DNA of 64,000 bases, taken from assembly GCA_028532985.1 (NCBI GenBank), contig JANCIK010000011.1, positions 1,550,001 through 1,614,000 on the forward strand, read 5' to 3'. Below the pieces are notes generated by a model. That model did no database searches and was not told where the DNA came from. It worked only from the letters and a program-made list of their open reading frames with translations. Origin of the DNA: Stropharia rugosoannulata. Lineage: Eukaryota; Basidiomycota; Agaricomycetes; Agaricales; Strophariaceae. The translations under genes were made by a program, and so were the position numbers. This document shows positions 9,900 through 23,207 of this stretch, in pieces (position 1 is the stretch's first letter; each line of letters opens with the position of its first letter).

Positions 9900-12001
9900 T
9901 CCCATGTCTAGTGTGCACGGGCCACCCTTACACGTGTGCTGTATTGGTCACGTTCTCGGAGGCTTTTGGGCCTCTGCCGTACCCTGGCCGGCCGCCGCGA
10001 TCAAAACGAGCCGATGTGGACAGCTATGAAAGTATTTCAGGACTTGCCCAAACTGCGCTTGTAGGGATCAGGATAATCGAGCCTCAGAGATGATTAAAAA
10101 GCAGCTTTTAGATATTTAGTAGCCTTTGTTATTAGGCCATATATACATTGAACCTTTCTCTTCAGTTTGCTGTACCCAGCAGGGCTTCGGCAAGCTATTT
10201 CAGTTACAGTACCAATTGAACTTCGAATCTAGAAAACATCCAGAGAACCGCGGTATTTGCTGTGAGTGGTTAGCCACGCAGGAGGTACATCTGTTTAATC
10301 ATGCTTTTACCGTTTTTTGGCTGCAAGAACCATCAAACTTACAAGTCAAGCGATCCAAGTAAGTCTTTGGTAAGGCCAAGAACTTTCTGATAGAAATTTG
10401 AAAGGCCTTCACTCAGGCTCGAAGCCTCGTCGAATGATATTATTACTTTTGGGCCATACTTGACACAGTGCACTGCAGGTATTCGAAGTGCTCAGGTGCC
10501 ATGGGCTTGAACAGAAAGTCATTCAATACTAGCTATCTCAAGGCTATCTACATTTACTGAGACCACCACCAACAGTGATAGACACATGTTAAATTCATTG
10601 TCATAAAGTTAAAGCATCATCAACCGCTGATCTGGGAAAACGAAGGTACGGACGTGCATGGGTAGTAATTCCACGCCAAGTCTTCGATGAAGTTGCCTTG
10701 GTCAAACCCGTCGAAACGCAATGATTACCGGGGATAAAAATAAACATCTTACTGCAAATAACTATGTACCGAGAAGATGCACAATCGCGTTCACAAATGC
10801 ATAGAAGCTGTGTTTCCTGCTCAAACATATCCTTCATGTTTCGTGTTAACACTTCTCTCAATACACCGCCCTCTGCGCGGGATTTCGGACGGAAAAGCTC
10901 TGTGAACGGTAAGTGAACGCTCTCCTCCCAATATTATGTGAAGACGAATCTTTGGAACGGGTCGTCCGAACTAGAACGATGGTCATAGAAATGTTACCAG
11001 GATCACCTTCCCGAGGATGGCTCGAAGTTTCTGTGGAAAAGGCTTCTGTTCTTGACATGATGGTCTAGCCAATGAGAGGCTCTCGGCAAGGCGGTTGAGG
11101 GGCTATTGAATGCCGGCGTCACAGGTCACCCACTTCTTCCTTCCTCCCTTCCAACACATCGATTGATTTCGTGGTACGTACGCATGCGTCGCGTAGCTTG
11201 TACTCCTGCAACTAATCTTTTTCTTCATAGCAACAGCTTCTGCCAGCAGATTTATACAAGAAGGACATATATCGTTCTCATCCACCATCCTTTCTTTCTT
11301 TTCATTTTCCTCCCAGTTGATTTGGAAGGCGCACCGGTACCTATAGCCGTTAACAGCCTCCGTCTTCCGCTGAAGCAGTATCAGTATACAGGACACAGCA
11401 TTCGGGGAGCACAGGAATCTGCTCTACAAAAGCCGTCTGAACGAGTGAGTAGGGCAGAGAACTTATAAGAGCAAGAACACGCAGCTCAGCTGGGTCAAGC
11501 AGATACTAGGAGCAATAAGCCCCATTTCGTTGAATATCTCGGTAAGAACCCAATGTAATTCATGTTCAAATGTTCATTAACCCGTTCAATTGATAGGCTG
11601 TCATCGCCTAGCACTCAACTCGCTACTTGCCAAAAACACTAGACACAAGACTTAACGGTACATACTCTCCACCGGGACTGATTAAGTGCAAGAAGCTCAC
11701 TTTTATAGGAAGGGAAGCATCCCCTTTACGTTCCTCCCACCGACGCCCCGAGCGACTCAGTGCGTCTCAGTCTGAGTCAATACTCCGTCGACGCAGCACC
11801 CTGCCCTCAAAGAGTTCGAGGCCTGTACGTGTCCGAGTCGGCTGCCAGGCCATATTTGCTGAAACAGGCGTCTGCAAAGTTTCACCTAGCCACCTCGTTG
11901 GAAACTCGCCTTTAGAGCTAAACCTTCCCCAATACATACTTAAAGCCAGCCTTCCCGCCACCGCCTCCATTCAGTATCCACCACATATCCCACAAAGCAC
12001 C
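9900..12001. other. Intergenic 2.1 kb, no supported gene
   Basis: Only short frames without recognisable similarity or consistent splice structure are present. The frame open from 11627 runs into the F-box gene and probably represents its 5' leader. Promoters for U2 (left) and the F-box gene (right) should lie here. Confidence 0.5.
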
Positions 12002-13248
12002 ATGGAGCCCCTAACTCTCGCATCCTTCCCCGAAGAAATCCTCGAGCGCATTTTGTCGCACTGCGTCGTCGCACAAACCGCACAGGCCGCCCGCCCGACA
12101 TGGCATCAGCCTGCCTCATCCCCATCCCATGTGCGCGGACGCACGGCACTGTTGCTCGTCTCGCGGACGTTCCTGCGCATCTGCACGCCGCTGTTCTACC
12201 ACACCCTTATCCTCACGTCGCCAGTGCAGCTGCATCACCTCCTGCACGACGCGCTGATGCCGAATACCGCATTGGCATCGCACGTTCGCCGGGTTGTTCT
12301 TGCGGGTGTATGGGCAGAGGCCGGGGAGCTGCTGAAGCTCTGCCACGCCCGCCTGGAAAGCCTCGATGTCGCCCTTGACGCACCCGTGCTGCCACCCAGC
12401 GGGCAGGGTGCCGTGCGGGACCTCGATGCGGAAGAGTTTTGTGACGGCTTAAAGACTGTTAAGGGATTGAAGCAGGTGGCCATCCGAAAGCCCGGGAGCG
12501 TGTACCTCACGCAGGCGCGGCCGCGGTACGTGCTATTCGCGATCGCCGAGGCAATGCAGGCATGCGACCAGCTCGTACGTCTATTTTTCCGATCTGCCTT
12601 ACGACTGGATATTCATGTCCGCCTACTTTCTTTTCGCTGTAGGAGCACGTCGAGCTTGCATTTCGGGTGTCAGACGACGCAGGTGGACGCACGCCTGGAC
12701 CGATTACCGCATTAACGGCAGCACTTGCGACCCTTCCGCGGTTGCACACGCTAGCCACTGTCTTGCCAACCGTCTGGAATGAGTGTCTGTTGCGCATCAG
12801 TGTGAACCCGGCGCTCGAGCGCATAGTCCTCGGCGATGGTGTACACGATGCACAACCCTTGACGGCCTGCTCGTCAACGGAGGGTAGCCACGGTATCACT
12901 AGTACCGGCCTGTTTTTCCTCCAGGCGAAGAAGCATGCCCGGCTGTGCGACTTGATTCGGGCAGGGACGTGCGTGAGCTCGTTACATTATACAGCGCGCA
13001 ACACTCATTTGTTTGGCTATAGGTCGATAACACGTACCCGCGCGCAAACTATGGGCACCAGTGCGCCCAGGGGATACCAAGCGTACGCGCAGTTGTCGCA
13101 AACACAACACGCATCGTCTTCCTCGATCGGAAGCTCTAGCAAGTCTCAGGCGCAGGGTGAAGCCGAGCCGCAGACTACGTCTTCGTCATTAGCGCCGGTG
13201 CCGTCGACACGTAAGCCTCGTGCTTCCGTGTCCTTTTCCCCGCGGTAA
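12002..13248 (+). CDS. F-box-like protein of the basidiomycete type
   Basis: The start is ATG 12002 in a good context (CACCATGG). The same frame is open 375 nt further upstream, but that part looks like untranslated leader. The N-terminus LASFPEEILERILSHCVVA is an F-box-like helix set, and RTALLLVSRTFLRICTPLFY is the second helix typical of these proteins. An intron at about 12573-12640 joins AEAMQACDQL to EHVELAFRVSDDAGG. A C-terminal region includes LFFLQAKKHARLCDLIRAG and then a Ser/Gln-rich tail ending SVSFSPR. A further short intron near 12970-13020 (GTGCGTGAG to GGCTATAG) is possible, because both readings stay in frame. F-box proteins link substrates to SCF ubiquitin ligases. The substrate is unknown. 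Confidence 0.7.
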
Positions 13249-15814
13249 GCCTTGCACGGTGCACGATCCGCTCCCGACACTTCAGCCATCGCCCTGCTTC
13301 CAACGTGATCGAACTCCAGAAGCATTTATTATACCCAGCGGACTCGCCTAATGTAATATTCCTTCTCGATTATCGAGCGCCAGACGGAAATACCAAGGAC
13401 TCCTAGACAAATTATACCCACCCCTCTTTTCTGTCCATCCCATAGAGCCTCCGTTTTGCAATCACCTGGCGCACTCATCTCTTATATCGCATTCCTACAT
13501 ACATTTTTCCCCGCATATATGCACATACGGACAATTGACCTGATCCTCCCGTTTTTACTCTAATTCTCTGCTGTTGTCGTTCTGCTTTCCCTGTTCTCCG
13601 ACTCGCTTTCGCATATGTTGCTTGCAATTTATCCGTAAACGGCTTAGCACACCAGTTTGCACTTGCATATGTATTGTCCCGATGGCGATTTGCTGCCGGT
13701 GTCGTACCCATGTAAGTACTAGTACTCTTAGACGCTGCCGTTACGTTACGTACTACTACTCTCTGCATGGATGTAATTGTACCTAGAAGAATTCACTTTT
13801 TTTACGATTTGGCCCACTTCATCCCCTAGCCGTCCGGCGCTTGCTGTCTCCGATCTACATTTTTAGCTTGCCGCTCACCTTTGTGCCCTGTAAATAATGC
13901 GGCGCGCGCTACTCGTTGCACCCTCAAATTGTCATCCCTTCATAACCTTTAATATTGAGTTAATGTCCCGTGGTGTTGAGCATGATGAAGTAGCAGTGGA
14001 TATTATCTGTCACCCCGGCGACATCTCTGTACAATCTCTGTATGTCCCGTGAATGTCTGAATAAGGTCTCCGAGTTCGTCATCCGTTGAGGGTTGAAACG
14101 TTTATTTTATATCTCGGAACAAGTGTATCTGAGCGAATTAACTACCAGGTATTTGGGGCACTGGCGTACTCAGCCCCTGCCAGATTTCTGACCGCATAGC
14201 AGGACTTCAGCATACTACTGTTTGAGCAACCCAGTTGGCGGCCGGAGCCAACTGCACCTTCTCATAAAGTTTATTTCACCAGTCAGTGACCGCTGCTCTG
14301 TTGCGCATACAATTGCATGGGCGTTATCACGGGCTACCAGTGGACATGGTGGGTCCCAGCGTGGCCGCTGAGTCCGCCGTGGACTCGCAGTGGAGTTGCA
14401 CGGTGGCGTTTAGCTTATTCGCTCCACGACGACGGTCCGGTTCTAGTCCGGCATTGGCCAGTACTAGTATTGGAGCGATATTCCTCCGCGCCTTTGAATT
14501 GCACATACCAATAACCGGATTACCCTGGAGCATCCCAGGACCAACACAGGACCTATTCATGTTAGCAGAAAGTGTATTCATGCACCAGCTGTGTTTCTTG
14601 TTCCGCAAAATAGAGCGTCATAGATGGATCGAATGTACCGTTACCCACCAGATAAGAATACAAAGGAAGGTGATAATTACTTCAAACCCTTACTGCTGCG
14701 GCCGAATTTCGGTAGGCAGTTTCAATGGTTTAATCGTTGTTATATGACCCCACCTCAATACGTATACATGCCAAAGATATTATGATCATTGTACTGGTTA
14801 CAAGGTTACCTCCCACAGTTCCACTCCTCAACAGAATATGATTTCTATTTTCAGGGATGTACGCAAGAAATCTTGAAGGAAGTGCTGGATTTGGGTATAA
14901 TTCGATTGATAATCGTGGTGTTATCGCGTGTGCCTTGCCGAGTTTTTTTTGACACGGTGATCTTCGAAAATGAAAGTTCCCCGAACTGTGGCATGGTGGT
15001 GGAGCGCTCGGGCCAATTACTGGCTGAACTGTGAAGACCGAGGTGATCGTGTCAGCTTATGAATATTTTCCAAGACTTGGTTGAAATGCCATCTTGGGAT
15101 CACCGCTGATCCTGCCACCAGCTTTTAGCGTTGCAAACTCGCCAGTTGTGGGCAACGTCTACGGATAATATATTCTCACGTTGAATAAGCGCCCATAAGC
15201 GCCTCGTCTGGTGAGGCCCACTGATTAGGAATTCACTGAACTGAGAAGCTGGGATTCTCGGTAAACAGCGATATTACGCCGTTGGACACGCTTTGATCAG
15301 CGGCGGGCGCCGCTAATCGCCATTCCCAGTGTCCGTGTCCGTGCGTTGTATACTTTTGTACTAAATTTGGACGGCGGACATACATAACACAAATAGACCA
15401 CGACACGCGTAGTTCATTGGTGGTTTATGTTGGGCTTATGACCTTTTTGCCGTGTGGAGTCAAAAGCCCACAGTCTCACACCAAGTCAAAGAGATAAGGT
15501 GGGCATCATGGAGAATTCTCTCTCAACCTAAAAATATAATCAGCCTGATGAAAGGCGCAAAATTGGCCGAGTATGTTTGACCTTCGAGTAGCGCGTCTGC
15601 AAAAGCTATAATGAGACGTCGCCAATCGTTCCTGCCAAGGGTCCATGATATCATACCATGTGATAGATTTGACCTCTGTAGAAGTCTAGACTCGAATAGA
15701 CGGTGGAGCAGAATAACCTCTACTCCAGCGGTAGAATCGGCGTATAACAGACAAAATGATTGTTACGTGGCTACTCTTCACATAAAGGCATTTCATTATC
15801 ATCTGGTTTGACAG
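13249..15814. other. Intergenic 2.6 kb, no supported gene
   Basis: The part next to 13249-13480 should be the 3' region of the F-box gene. A 153-codon frame at 14286-14747 overlaps an opposite-strand frame, has no recognisable domain and was not accepted. No repeats of note were seen. Confidence 0.45.
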
Positions 15815-16683
15815 TCCCCGACTACCTTCCCATTCCCCAGTCTGTATCCTGGTTGCGCCGTCTTTGAGTCTTTGAACAATGCTGATATCATTCTTCCCCG
15901 GCAGCTCTCAGAAGCCAAGATGAACACATTGCAGGTCAATTTTCCCGACGTCTGGAGAGGCTGGGATATCAAGCAATGCGTCCTTGATTCTGCCATCGAC
16001 TCTAGTTCGGACACAAACTCTTCCGGATCAGATGACTCTTCAGCGCCCGAAAGAGCAGTAGCGGTAGTCGACCCAAAAGCTCTGACTGACTGCTGGTCAG
16101 ACACCCCTGTGTTCCGCGGACACCTTTACCAGCCTCGACGTCCATGGGAACGAGTAAATGTTGCATTGAAATTCGCCATGCGTGGTGATTTGATTGGCGA
16201 CCTTATTGCAGAGGCTGAAATGTACCTTGGCCCTTTAGCAAGACTGCAAGGATCGACAGTACCTCGGTTTTACGGCCTGTACATCGGTAGTCACGAGGAC
16301 CGGGAAATCGCCTGCATAGTGCTCGAGTATTGTGGCGATGTGCTACAAAAGCCGTTCAGACAACTGCCTATAGATATGAGGTGCGCATTTCATGCTATCC
16401 GCGCAAAGACATCATGATACAAGGCCCCACTATGACAAGGATTCGTATCCTTCAGTGCCTCGGGGAAATCCATCGTCAAGGGTTCCTACATGGAGACTTC
16501 GCTGAACGGAATATCCTACTACGAAACGGTGATATTCGAATAATTGATTTCGACCAGTCCGTCGGAGGACATCGCTGTGGCTGCGACATGAAGTTCTCCC
16601 CAGGACAGATCCCAGACCCCAAGATGTTCGGATGTGAACACCTTTGGAGAATAAGTCGGAACGTAATGCGAATTTGGAGTTGA
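15815..16683 (+). CDS. Protein-kinase-like protein (small fungal family), 5' end unresolved
   Basis: The first confident exon begins after an acceptor (GACAG) at 15814 and is in frame without an ATG until 15920, so an upstream exon with the start is likely but was not found. Kinase marks are VNVALKFA (ATP-binding Lys), LIAEAEMYL (alpha-C Glu), VPRFYGLYIG, IACIVLEYCG (hinge), FLHGDFAERNILL (catalytic loop with Asp and Asn) and IRIIDFDQ (metal-binding Asp, DFD in place of DFG). One intron at about 16382-16438 joins DMR to IRILQCLGEIH. The protein stops shortly after IIDFD (EHLWRISRN), so most of the C-lobe is absent, as in many short agaricomycete kinase-like proteins. Whether it phosphorylates proteins is unknown. 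Confidence 0.68.
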
Positions 16684-17238
16684 ACTGCAGTAAGTGCACA
16701 ACAAGTCACAGCTGAGCCATTTGTTCATTAGCCGTCTACTATTTGATCCCCTTGCAGATCTTTATACACCTACTATCAGTGATGGAAAGGTCGTGGACCT
16801 ATAGTAGGCTACTATGTATGTCAAACCATCCTTGTAATAGCTCCTTTGTATCTTTGTTGTCTTCTGTACCTCCAAGAGAGTCGAGCAAATGTAAACATAG
16901 TTTATTATTCAGAGCGTCTGGCTAGCATGTCATTGCTGAACCTATCGGGGCTGCTGAATGTTGACTATGAGAAGTGCCGGGGGAGTGGAGTAAAAGCGGT
17001 TAACAAGTTTCGCTGGGGATCAGGGACGGTGGACGGCTAGTGGAACTGTCACCCAGTAGCATGTGACTTGAACAATCTCGTCACAAAGTCACAGACTGCG
17101 TGCAACTCGTGAACCATTGCCAAACCATTGCGGCCAACTGCGCTGTGGCTTGATTGAAAGACATACAAACGAGCTCGAAAAGCTCCTAAACGCATCCATA
17201 TCAATACTCTCCCACTCCGAGTAAACCACTGCCTTTTA
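16684..17238. other. Intergenic, promoter region of GLE1
   Basis: No supported coding exon was seen. It lies between the kinase-like gene and GLE1, which are in tandem. Confidence 0.45.
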
Positions 17239-19342
17239 ATGCGATTCAGTGCTCCTAGATCAGTCTCTCCATCTCCAGTTCGAGGGTAGTCCCACTGGCA
17301 TCTGTTCTTATAGTGGTTCTACCTCGTTCTCATACTTTCTATAGGAGACCACGAAATTCGTCAACATTTGGACTATATTCAAATTCAGACTCGGAAGATT
17401 ATACCTCTGAACTGGAATCAAGCTTTGACATTTACTCAGACGACGATGACGACGGTATCTCCGAGGCGAGCATATCTTCGTCTAGCAGCTCGTCATTAGA
17501 GCTAGTAGCTAACATCAACAAACTCTCAATGTGAGTCCCGTCTACAAGCTTAATTTATATACTAATATATTCTTCGACAGACGAAGTATACATAAAGCAC
17601 GTACACCCCTCGAACAACGCGTAATAAATGAGACAGTCGCGGCTATTCGTCTACGAGTGCAGTATACAGACCCCTACGAAGAGTGGGAGAAGGAAACGCG
17701 TAAAGATGCATTCGTAAGCGCATTCGATATACATATGCTGAACTAGAACTAATGTTGTCTCAGCAAACTGCCCGCAAAGAGTTTGCTGAATCCCAAGCAG
17801 ACCTGCAGAGAGCCATTCAAGCGAAGGAGGCTCAAGGAGTAAAAAATGTCGCGGAACGTTTTGCCAAATTCGATGCGGAGTCTAGGAAAGCTGTCGAAAG
17901 AAATACACTTGCTCGTCGTGCGTCTGAAGAGAAGTTGCAGGCCAACCTAAAGGCACGGACAGACGCACTATGGAAAGGTGTGGAAGCGGCCATCAAGCTT
18001 GAAGAAGATAGGCTTGCTGCTCGCCTAGAGGCAGAAAGGAAAGCGAAGGCGGAAGCGGAGCGAAAGCAGAAGGAGCTTGAGTTGAAGAAGCGCTTAGAGG
18101 CGGAGAAACTGCTTCAAGAGGAGCAAGAAAGAAAGAAGGCAGAGGAGGAGAAAAAGCGCGCTGAAGAAGAGCAAAAGCGGAAGGAGGCTGAAGAACAAGA
18201 AAAACAGAAAAAGATGGACGAGGAGAAGAGGAAGCATGATGAACAAGAGGTTGAACTGCGAGAGAAGCTTAGGATGGCATCTCAGAGCGATGATTGGAGG
18301 GTTGCCCGAACCGACCTATATGTGAGGACTTGATGATTTACTTAACTTCCGATTGCTTATTCCTTCTCCACAGAACCTTAAATCTGGACCTATGCGATTT
18401 GTCAAAGGTCACAAAGAGCTGAAGGCAGAATGGGGCAGGTTGCGCCGTCAGATCGTGCCCAAGGTTGGCCAACTTACTAACGATCCTGAGTCAATATCAC
18501 GGATAGTAAGTCCTCCAATTTCTTTGTATCGCAATATATGTAACACCAGAAAACTAGTCGCGACAAATCACCGAAATAATTAGTCCCGGAAATCGGTCAA
18601 ATGGAGAACCATTATATTTCGCATTGCTCTCTTCTCTGGCCAAGACAATCATTCTCCAAGCTGAAACTGAGGTCGTAGCTGAAAAGCGAAGCGCCATTCC
18701 TCTTGCTCAACTGTCTTTTAACCTACTCGAAAGGTTGGAACATTTTCCCTCAATATTTTTCGCCAAAATTGTCCAGCGGTGCGGGGGGTGGCCTGTACCT
18801 ATCGTTGTACCAATGCACGACGTCGACGAACTCCCATGGAATAGCCCTGAGGATCGCGTGAAGGCCTCTGGTGTCCGGCGGAGTATTGTTGGTTCAGGAC
18901 TGGAAACCACCGAAGAATACTCAAATCGCATTTCCGCGATAATGCGCGTGTATTTCCATATTTTGAAGATCACACCTACAAGTCCACTCCACCATATGTT
19001 CCAACTTCCGCGGGTTTGGACTTGGTTGGCAAGGATGACGGGGGACTGTAGGTTGCTTCAGGATCCTGTTGCACCGCAGCTTATATATAGTAAGGGAACT
19101 GTATTTTTTCTCATGAGATTTCATTGACGCTGGTTTTTTAAGCTTGTTTGGAGGTGCTTGGTCACCTTTCTCTCGAAGTTTGGGGGCAACAATGGATTAA
19201 GATGCTTGCTCTTATCCATGAAGGTATCACAGAAGGCTACGAAAAGGGCAAACTTATAGGAGGAAACACAACGGAAGGTGCCGCTGCTCGAACACGTACT
19301 ATGGTTGCGCTAGAAAACATCGTCAATGGAGTGCAATCGTAA
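17239..19342 (+). CDS. GLE1: GLE1, nuclear pore mRNA export factor
   Basis: The start is ATG 17239. Exon 1 is MRFSAPRSVSPSPVRG, then a 57-nt intron (GTAGTC to CTATAG) leads to RPRNSSTFGLYSNSDSEDY and an acidic Ser-rich stretch. A long charged coiled coil (about 17760-18290; runs of Glu, Lys and Ala such as LEAERKAKAEAERKQKELEL) follows. Then comes the C-terminal GLE1 domain: NLKSGPMRFVKGHKELKAEW, FALLSSLAKTIILQAETEVV, FNLLERLEHFPSIFFAKIVQ, CGGWPVPIVVP, GYEKGKLIGGNTTEG. The stop is TAA at 19340-19342. GLE1 binds inositol hexakisphosphate and activates the DEAD-box helicase Dbp5 on the cytoplasmic face of the pore during mRNA export. This role comes from the family. Six or more short introns are present. 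Confidence 0.93.
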
Positions 19343-20431
19343 TGCTCCCCTGTCTCCTCCTGTCTCTCACCGCCACATTTTCATCATGCACATGGCTGCT
19401 CCATTCTAACCATAGTTCATCTGTACCCATTTTGATTTTTTGTCTTCGGCATATCTGTATGATCAGGTTTTTATATTCATTCACTCTACATAATATACAG
19501 TGTTAAAATTCTCCAAAACCGCTACGTAATCCCTTATCGCAATCGATACCGCCTGTTCCGGTAAGTGTCTGTTGCATCGTTCTATCTTGTAACCAATTTG
19601 ACTTGCTATCGAGAGTTTATGACATTCAATCACTCCTGTGGAGGAGGTATACCTTATAGTGGTGACAGGTGTGCTAGCTGAGCCCCGACGAGGCCCACGA
19701 CCACAAGTAGTCTTCCCACGTTCAGCTCAACTCCAGAAGTCGTGTTATTTTTTTGTTTCAAAGCCTCTGTAAGCCCTCCTGCTACAACGTTGACCTAAGA
19801 AGCATCTACGGTGAGTTAGCGTTGCCCGTCTTGTAAGGAAGAAACATTGCAATCTGTATTGCATCAGAAGCGTAGTAATTTATCTTTGTGACCGTGTCGG
19901 GACCTACTGATTCTGTGGGTGCAGATCATTTATTCATAGACAAATGCATTCCAGAAGACATTTTTTTATGACAGGTTAAGGCCGCAGTTGGAACGGTAGA
20001 AATCAGAACATCTTCAAGCTTCCAATATGACACGACGCGGCGCATAACCTTTCCCGTTGCAAGTCGATCTGTACAGAAACGCACTGACTCTACACGGTCT
20101 CCAGTTCTTCTAAAGTAAAGCACATTGGCATATTGGCATATTGGCATATATTCGTTGAAACAATTGTGGTGGTTTTCATAAATCTTCTAATCAAACGCGT
20201 CATTTGGTGAATGTCGATACGAAGGGACGGATCGACGGCTTACCATAGACTCCACATGGGCCGTACGTGGGGTTCCCGCACACTTGGTAATTGCTACATT
20301 CTTATGTTGAAGCTGCTATTTGTGCCGGCTCACCTCTGCCGAGATTTAGCAGGTGATGCTTCCCAACAGCATAAAAGGACCATCACGTTGTCTTCAAATG
20401 TTGCTACTCCATACTCCCTGATCCATCGAAG
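19343..20431. other. Intergenic, no supported gene
   Basis: Apart from the short tandem repeat at 20124-20150, no gene or structure was recognised. Confidence 0.45.
20124..20150. repeat. Short tandem repeat, unit ATATTGGC
   Basis: Three near-perfect copies of an 8-nt unit (ATTGGCAT register) lie in line. It is intergenic with no clear role. Confidence 0.7.
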
Positions 20432-20746
20432 ATGGGAAGCTACCAGTTCACAGGGCCCATTTCTGACACTGGCAACCAATCCCAGTATACGACATATCCT
20501 TCCCCTCCATTTCTTGGCTGCCAGTGCGCCCAGGACAATGTCGCTTGCACTCATCCCGACATGTGCAGTGCTTACTACAGCACTTCTCCCATGATCATAG
20601 ACTTCGAGGCAGAAATGCATGTTGAAGATTTGCAACAGGCTTTCGATGCCAGCTGGAGTCACTGTTATCCCGAAGTACTATCCTTTCGCTTCAAGTTAAA
20701 CCCGACAACTCACCATCTTGGTTTCCTTTTAGACACCTGGGAATGA
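20432..20746 (+). CDS. Possible small orphan protein, unrecognised
   Basis: An uninterrupted 104-codon frame starts MGSYQFTGPISDTGNQSQYT and ends GFLLDTWE. It has a Cys-containing part (LGCQCAQDNVACTHPDMC) and no signal peptide. It ends 58 nt before the BTB gene. No family was recognised and the frame may be chance; the opposite strand is also open for part of it. Confidence 0.25.
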   Translation: MGSYQFTGPISDTGNQSQYTTYPSPPFLGCQCAQDNVACTHPDMCSAYYSTSPMIIDFEAEMHVEDLQQAFDASWSHCYPEVLSFRFKLNPTTHHLGFLLDTWE

Positions 20747-20804
20747 TCCTAGTCAAGATGATAACGAGATCATATATATATCTGTATCAACTTCATTCAA
20801 CCTA

Positions 20805-21652
20805 ATGACTGAGCCAGACGCAGACACTACGCTCCTCTCCTCGGACGGCGTTTTATTTTACGTGCGCTTTGCTACAATTACGAAAATCTGCCCCGATATT
20901 CTCAAAGAATACACTTCTTGTCCCAAAATCTCGAATGTTACAAATCAAACCCACATTTCCCTCGATAGCTCAGCGGCAGAGCTTAATGTCATTTTGCATG
21001 TACTCCACGGCACCTCCCCCGGTATTAATGCTCCTGATATTAGTACCCTGGTAACTGCAGTTGACCATATGCCGAAATATGGAATATCGCCTCAGAGATT
21101 TATCCGTCCGTCATCGCCTATCTTTGAGCTTTTCCTCTGCCTCGCGCCACTATACCCTCTCGAGGTGTATGCCTTGGGTGCTTTCCATTCCATAACTGAC
21201 CTTTGCGTCGGTGCCTCTTTCCATCTACTCTCCTTCAATCTCTCGACTATTACGGACCCAATGGCCAAGCGTATGGGTGCGGTATACTTCATGAAGTTAA
21301 TGCTGCTTCACATGGGACGATCACAAGCACTACGGAATATTCTTCTCCGTGCACCGTATCCTCATCCCTCTACTAAGGAGTGTTGTTTCGAAGACCAGCG
21401 AAGAGTCGGCCGTGCCTGGTCTCTCGTTGCAGCATTCCTTGTATGGGAGAATCCTCAAAGTACGAATTCGCTTGAGGGCATTCTCACATTTTCTGATTAC
21501 TTTATTCACTACTAGGTTTAACTACGCATAGCATGCAAGGCACACTCGACCCAATAGTCGACAAGGTTGATTGTAAGGATTGCAAGCAGAGCTTGAAGGC
21601 GCATATCAAGGGTGCTGTGGCTCAGTGGGCGCTAGAGAAAGTGAGTGACTAA
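20805..21652 (+). CDS. BTB/POZ domain protein (basidiomycete family)
   Basis: The start ATG 20805 gives MTEPDADTTLLSSDGVLFYV, the usual opening of fungal BTB proteins (DADxxLxSSDGVLFxVH), although here the His is replaced. The domain continues with ITKICPDILKEY and LDSSAAELNVILHVLHG. The following helical part has VTAVDHMPKYGI and YPLEVYALGAF. A short intron (donor GTACGA about 21460, acceptor CATAG about 21532) joins LVAAFLVWE to MQGTLDPIVDKVDCKDC and LKAHIKGAVAQWALEK. The stop used is TAA at 21650-21652, but GTGAGT just before it could be a donor for one more exon. BTB domains mediate dimerisation and often recruit CUL3 ligases. The specific role is unknown. Confidence 0.78.
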
Positions 21653-22522
21653 ACTGCTCTTGCCTTGGTCCCTCTCCTTACGGGTTGAGATACGCTCTGG
21701 GCGTATGAATTTCGGGGGAATTGATTTGAGTGCTATCGCACGAATTTGGTTCTTTGGTATCGGTATCTTTCGCGATACACCTGCCCAACCGTGTCGGTAA
21801 CGTGCTTCATATTCCTTCTTCCTTGCGCAATGCACATTGCATTACGCCCGTTACAGCTGTGTCTTGTCCAGAAAGTGGGCCTTCGGGGCCTCGTAGTGTC
21901 GTTGCTGACACCGTTTATAGCATACAATCTGAAAGTAGCGCGTGCACTCATAGAACCAGGGAGGATCGACTCAAAATGCGCAAACCAGGCGGAAAAATAC
22001 CCAGAGCGCCTGCACCTGTCTGTTTTTTTAGTACCTTACGGATGTTGTGTATATTTAGGGATGTTTTGTATCTTTGGGGACGTTGTGTCTATCTGCAGTA
22101 ATTCATGGCCACTGCATGTAACTCACGTGTATTTTTAGTGAGCTCGAATACCTTTGTGTGAGCATTGTCAATTTCCGCCGACTTCAGTGACAGTAAGGGT
22201 TAAGTTAGCCGACGGTTTGAAGCCCTCAAGCTCTGGTGCTGAGCGTTTGAATTGTTCATCGACCTAGAACTGTGATGACACAAACTTCAAGGGCTTCTCA
22301 GAAATGGGCTCAACGAGAGAGAAGAATGTCAGTGCCAACAAGGCACATTGGGCAGTTGATGTCAAGCGGGATGCCTTCGATTCCGCGTTATGGAAATTTT
22401 AACGCCAACACATCGATTTGGAGTGGACGACCACGGGTCAGGTCATTGAAATGAACCTGATGCGCGTCGAGCGGCGACATTTTTGCATTGTATGAAAAGT
22501 AAACAATACAGTATAGCAAAAT
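21653..22522. other. Intergenic between BTB gene and ribosomal protein S14
   Basis: The two genes converge here. Frames at 21730-22138 overlap on both strands and have no recognisable content. Confidence 0.45.
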
Positions 22523-23207
22523 CTAGAGACGACGACCACGACGACCACCCTAGAAGCATGATCAGGACAACACATTTGAACTAAAGAGAGCTCGGGACAT
22601 ACCTTGCGCCTGGTGGAGTCGGTAGGGACGGGGGTAACATCCTCAATACGTCCGATGCGCATGCCGGCACGGGCGAGGGCACGAAGTGCGCTCTGGGCTC
22701 CGGGACCAGGGGTCTTGGTACCAGTTCCTCCGGTAGCACGAAGCTTGATGTGGAGGGCAGTGATGCCAACTTCGCGGCAGCGGACAGCGACGTCCTGGGC
22801 AGCCAACATAGCAGCGTAGGGAGAGGACTCGTCACGATCAGCCTTGACTTTCATGCCACCTAGAAACATACACCCCAAGTGTTGGTATTATTCAATGTGC
22901 GTTGGATTGTTCAGGCGTACCGGTGACACGGGAGATGGTTTCCTTGCCCGACAGATCGGTGATGTGGACGAAGGTGTCATTGAAGGAGGCGAAGATGTGG
23001 GCAACACCGAAAACGAGCTCGCCCTCAGCGACCTGGGGACCGAGAGAGACGGTGTTCTCCTCCTTCTGAACCTTGACTTTTTTGGGGGGCTACAAAATCG
23101 TCATCCGATAGTCAGCTTTTCAATCCATCGGATTCCAGAGACATGCAAATCGCAAAAGTTGAATTTTCCAGCAATGCGACAGCATATCTGGCGAATGGAC
23201 GCACCAT
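22523..23207 (-). CDS. RPS14: 40S ribosomal protein S14 (uS11)
   Basis: The sequence matches the very conserved uS11 family: [79 protein letters not shown] and the basic end GGRRGRRL, with TAG at 22523-22525. I place the start at ATG 23205-23207. There the coding region begins with the ATG alone, followed by an intron (GTGCGTCC to TTTTGTAG), giving M then [18 protein letters not shown]. Another intron interrupts VTG|GGMK and a last short one lies before the final eight codons. An earlier ATG at 23293-23295 is probably leader. The protein sits on the platform of the small subunit near the mRNA exit channel. Confidence 0.95.
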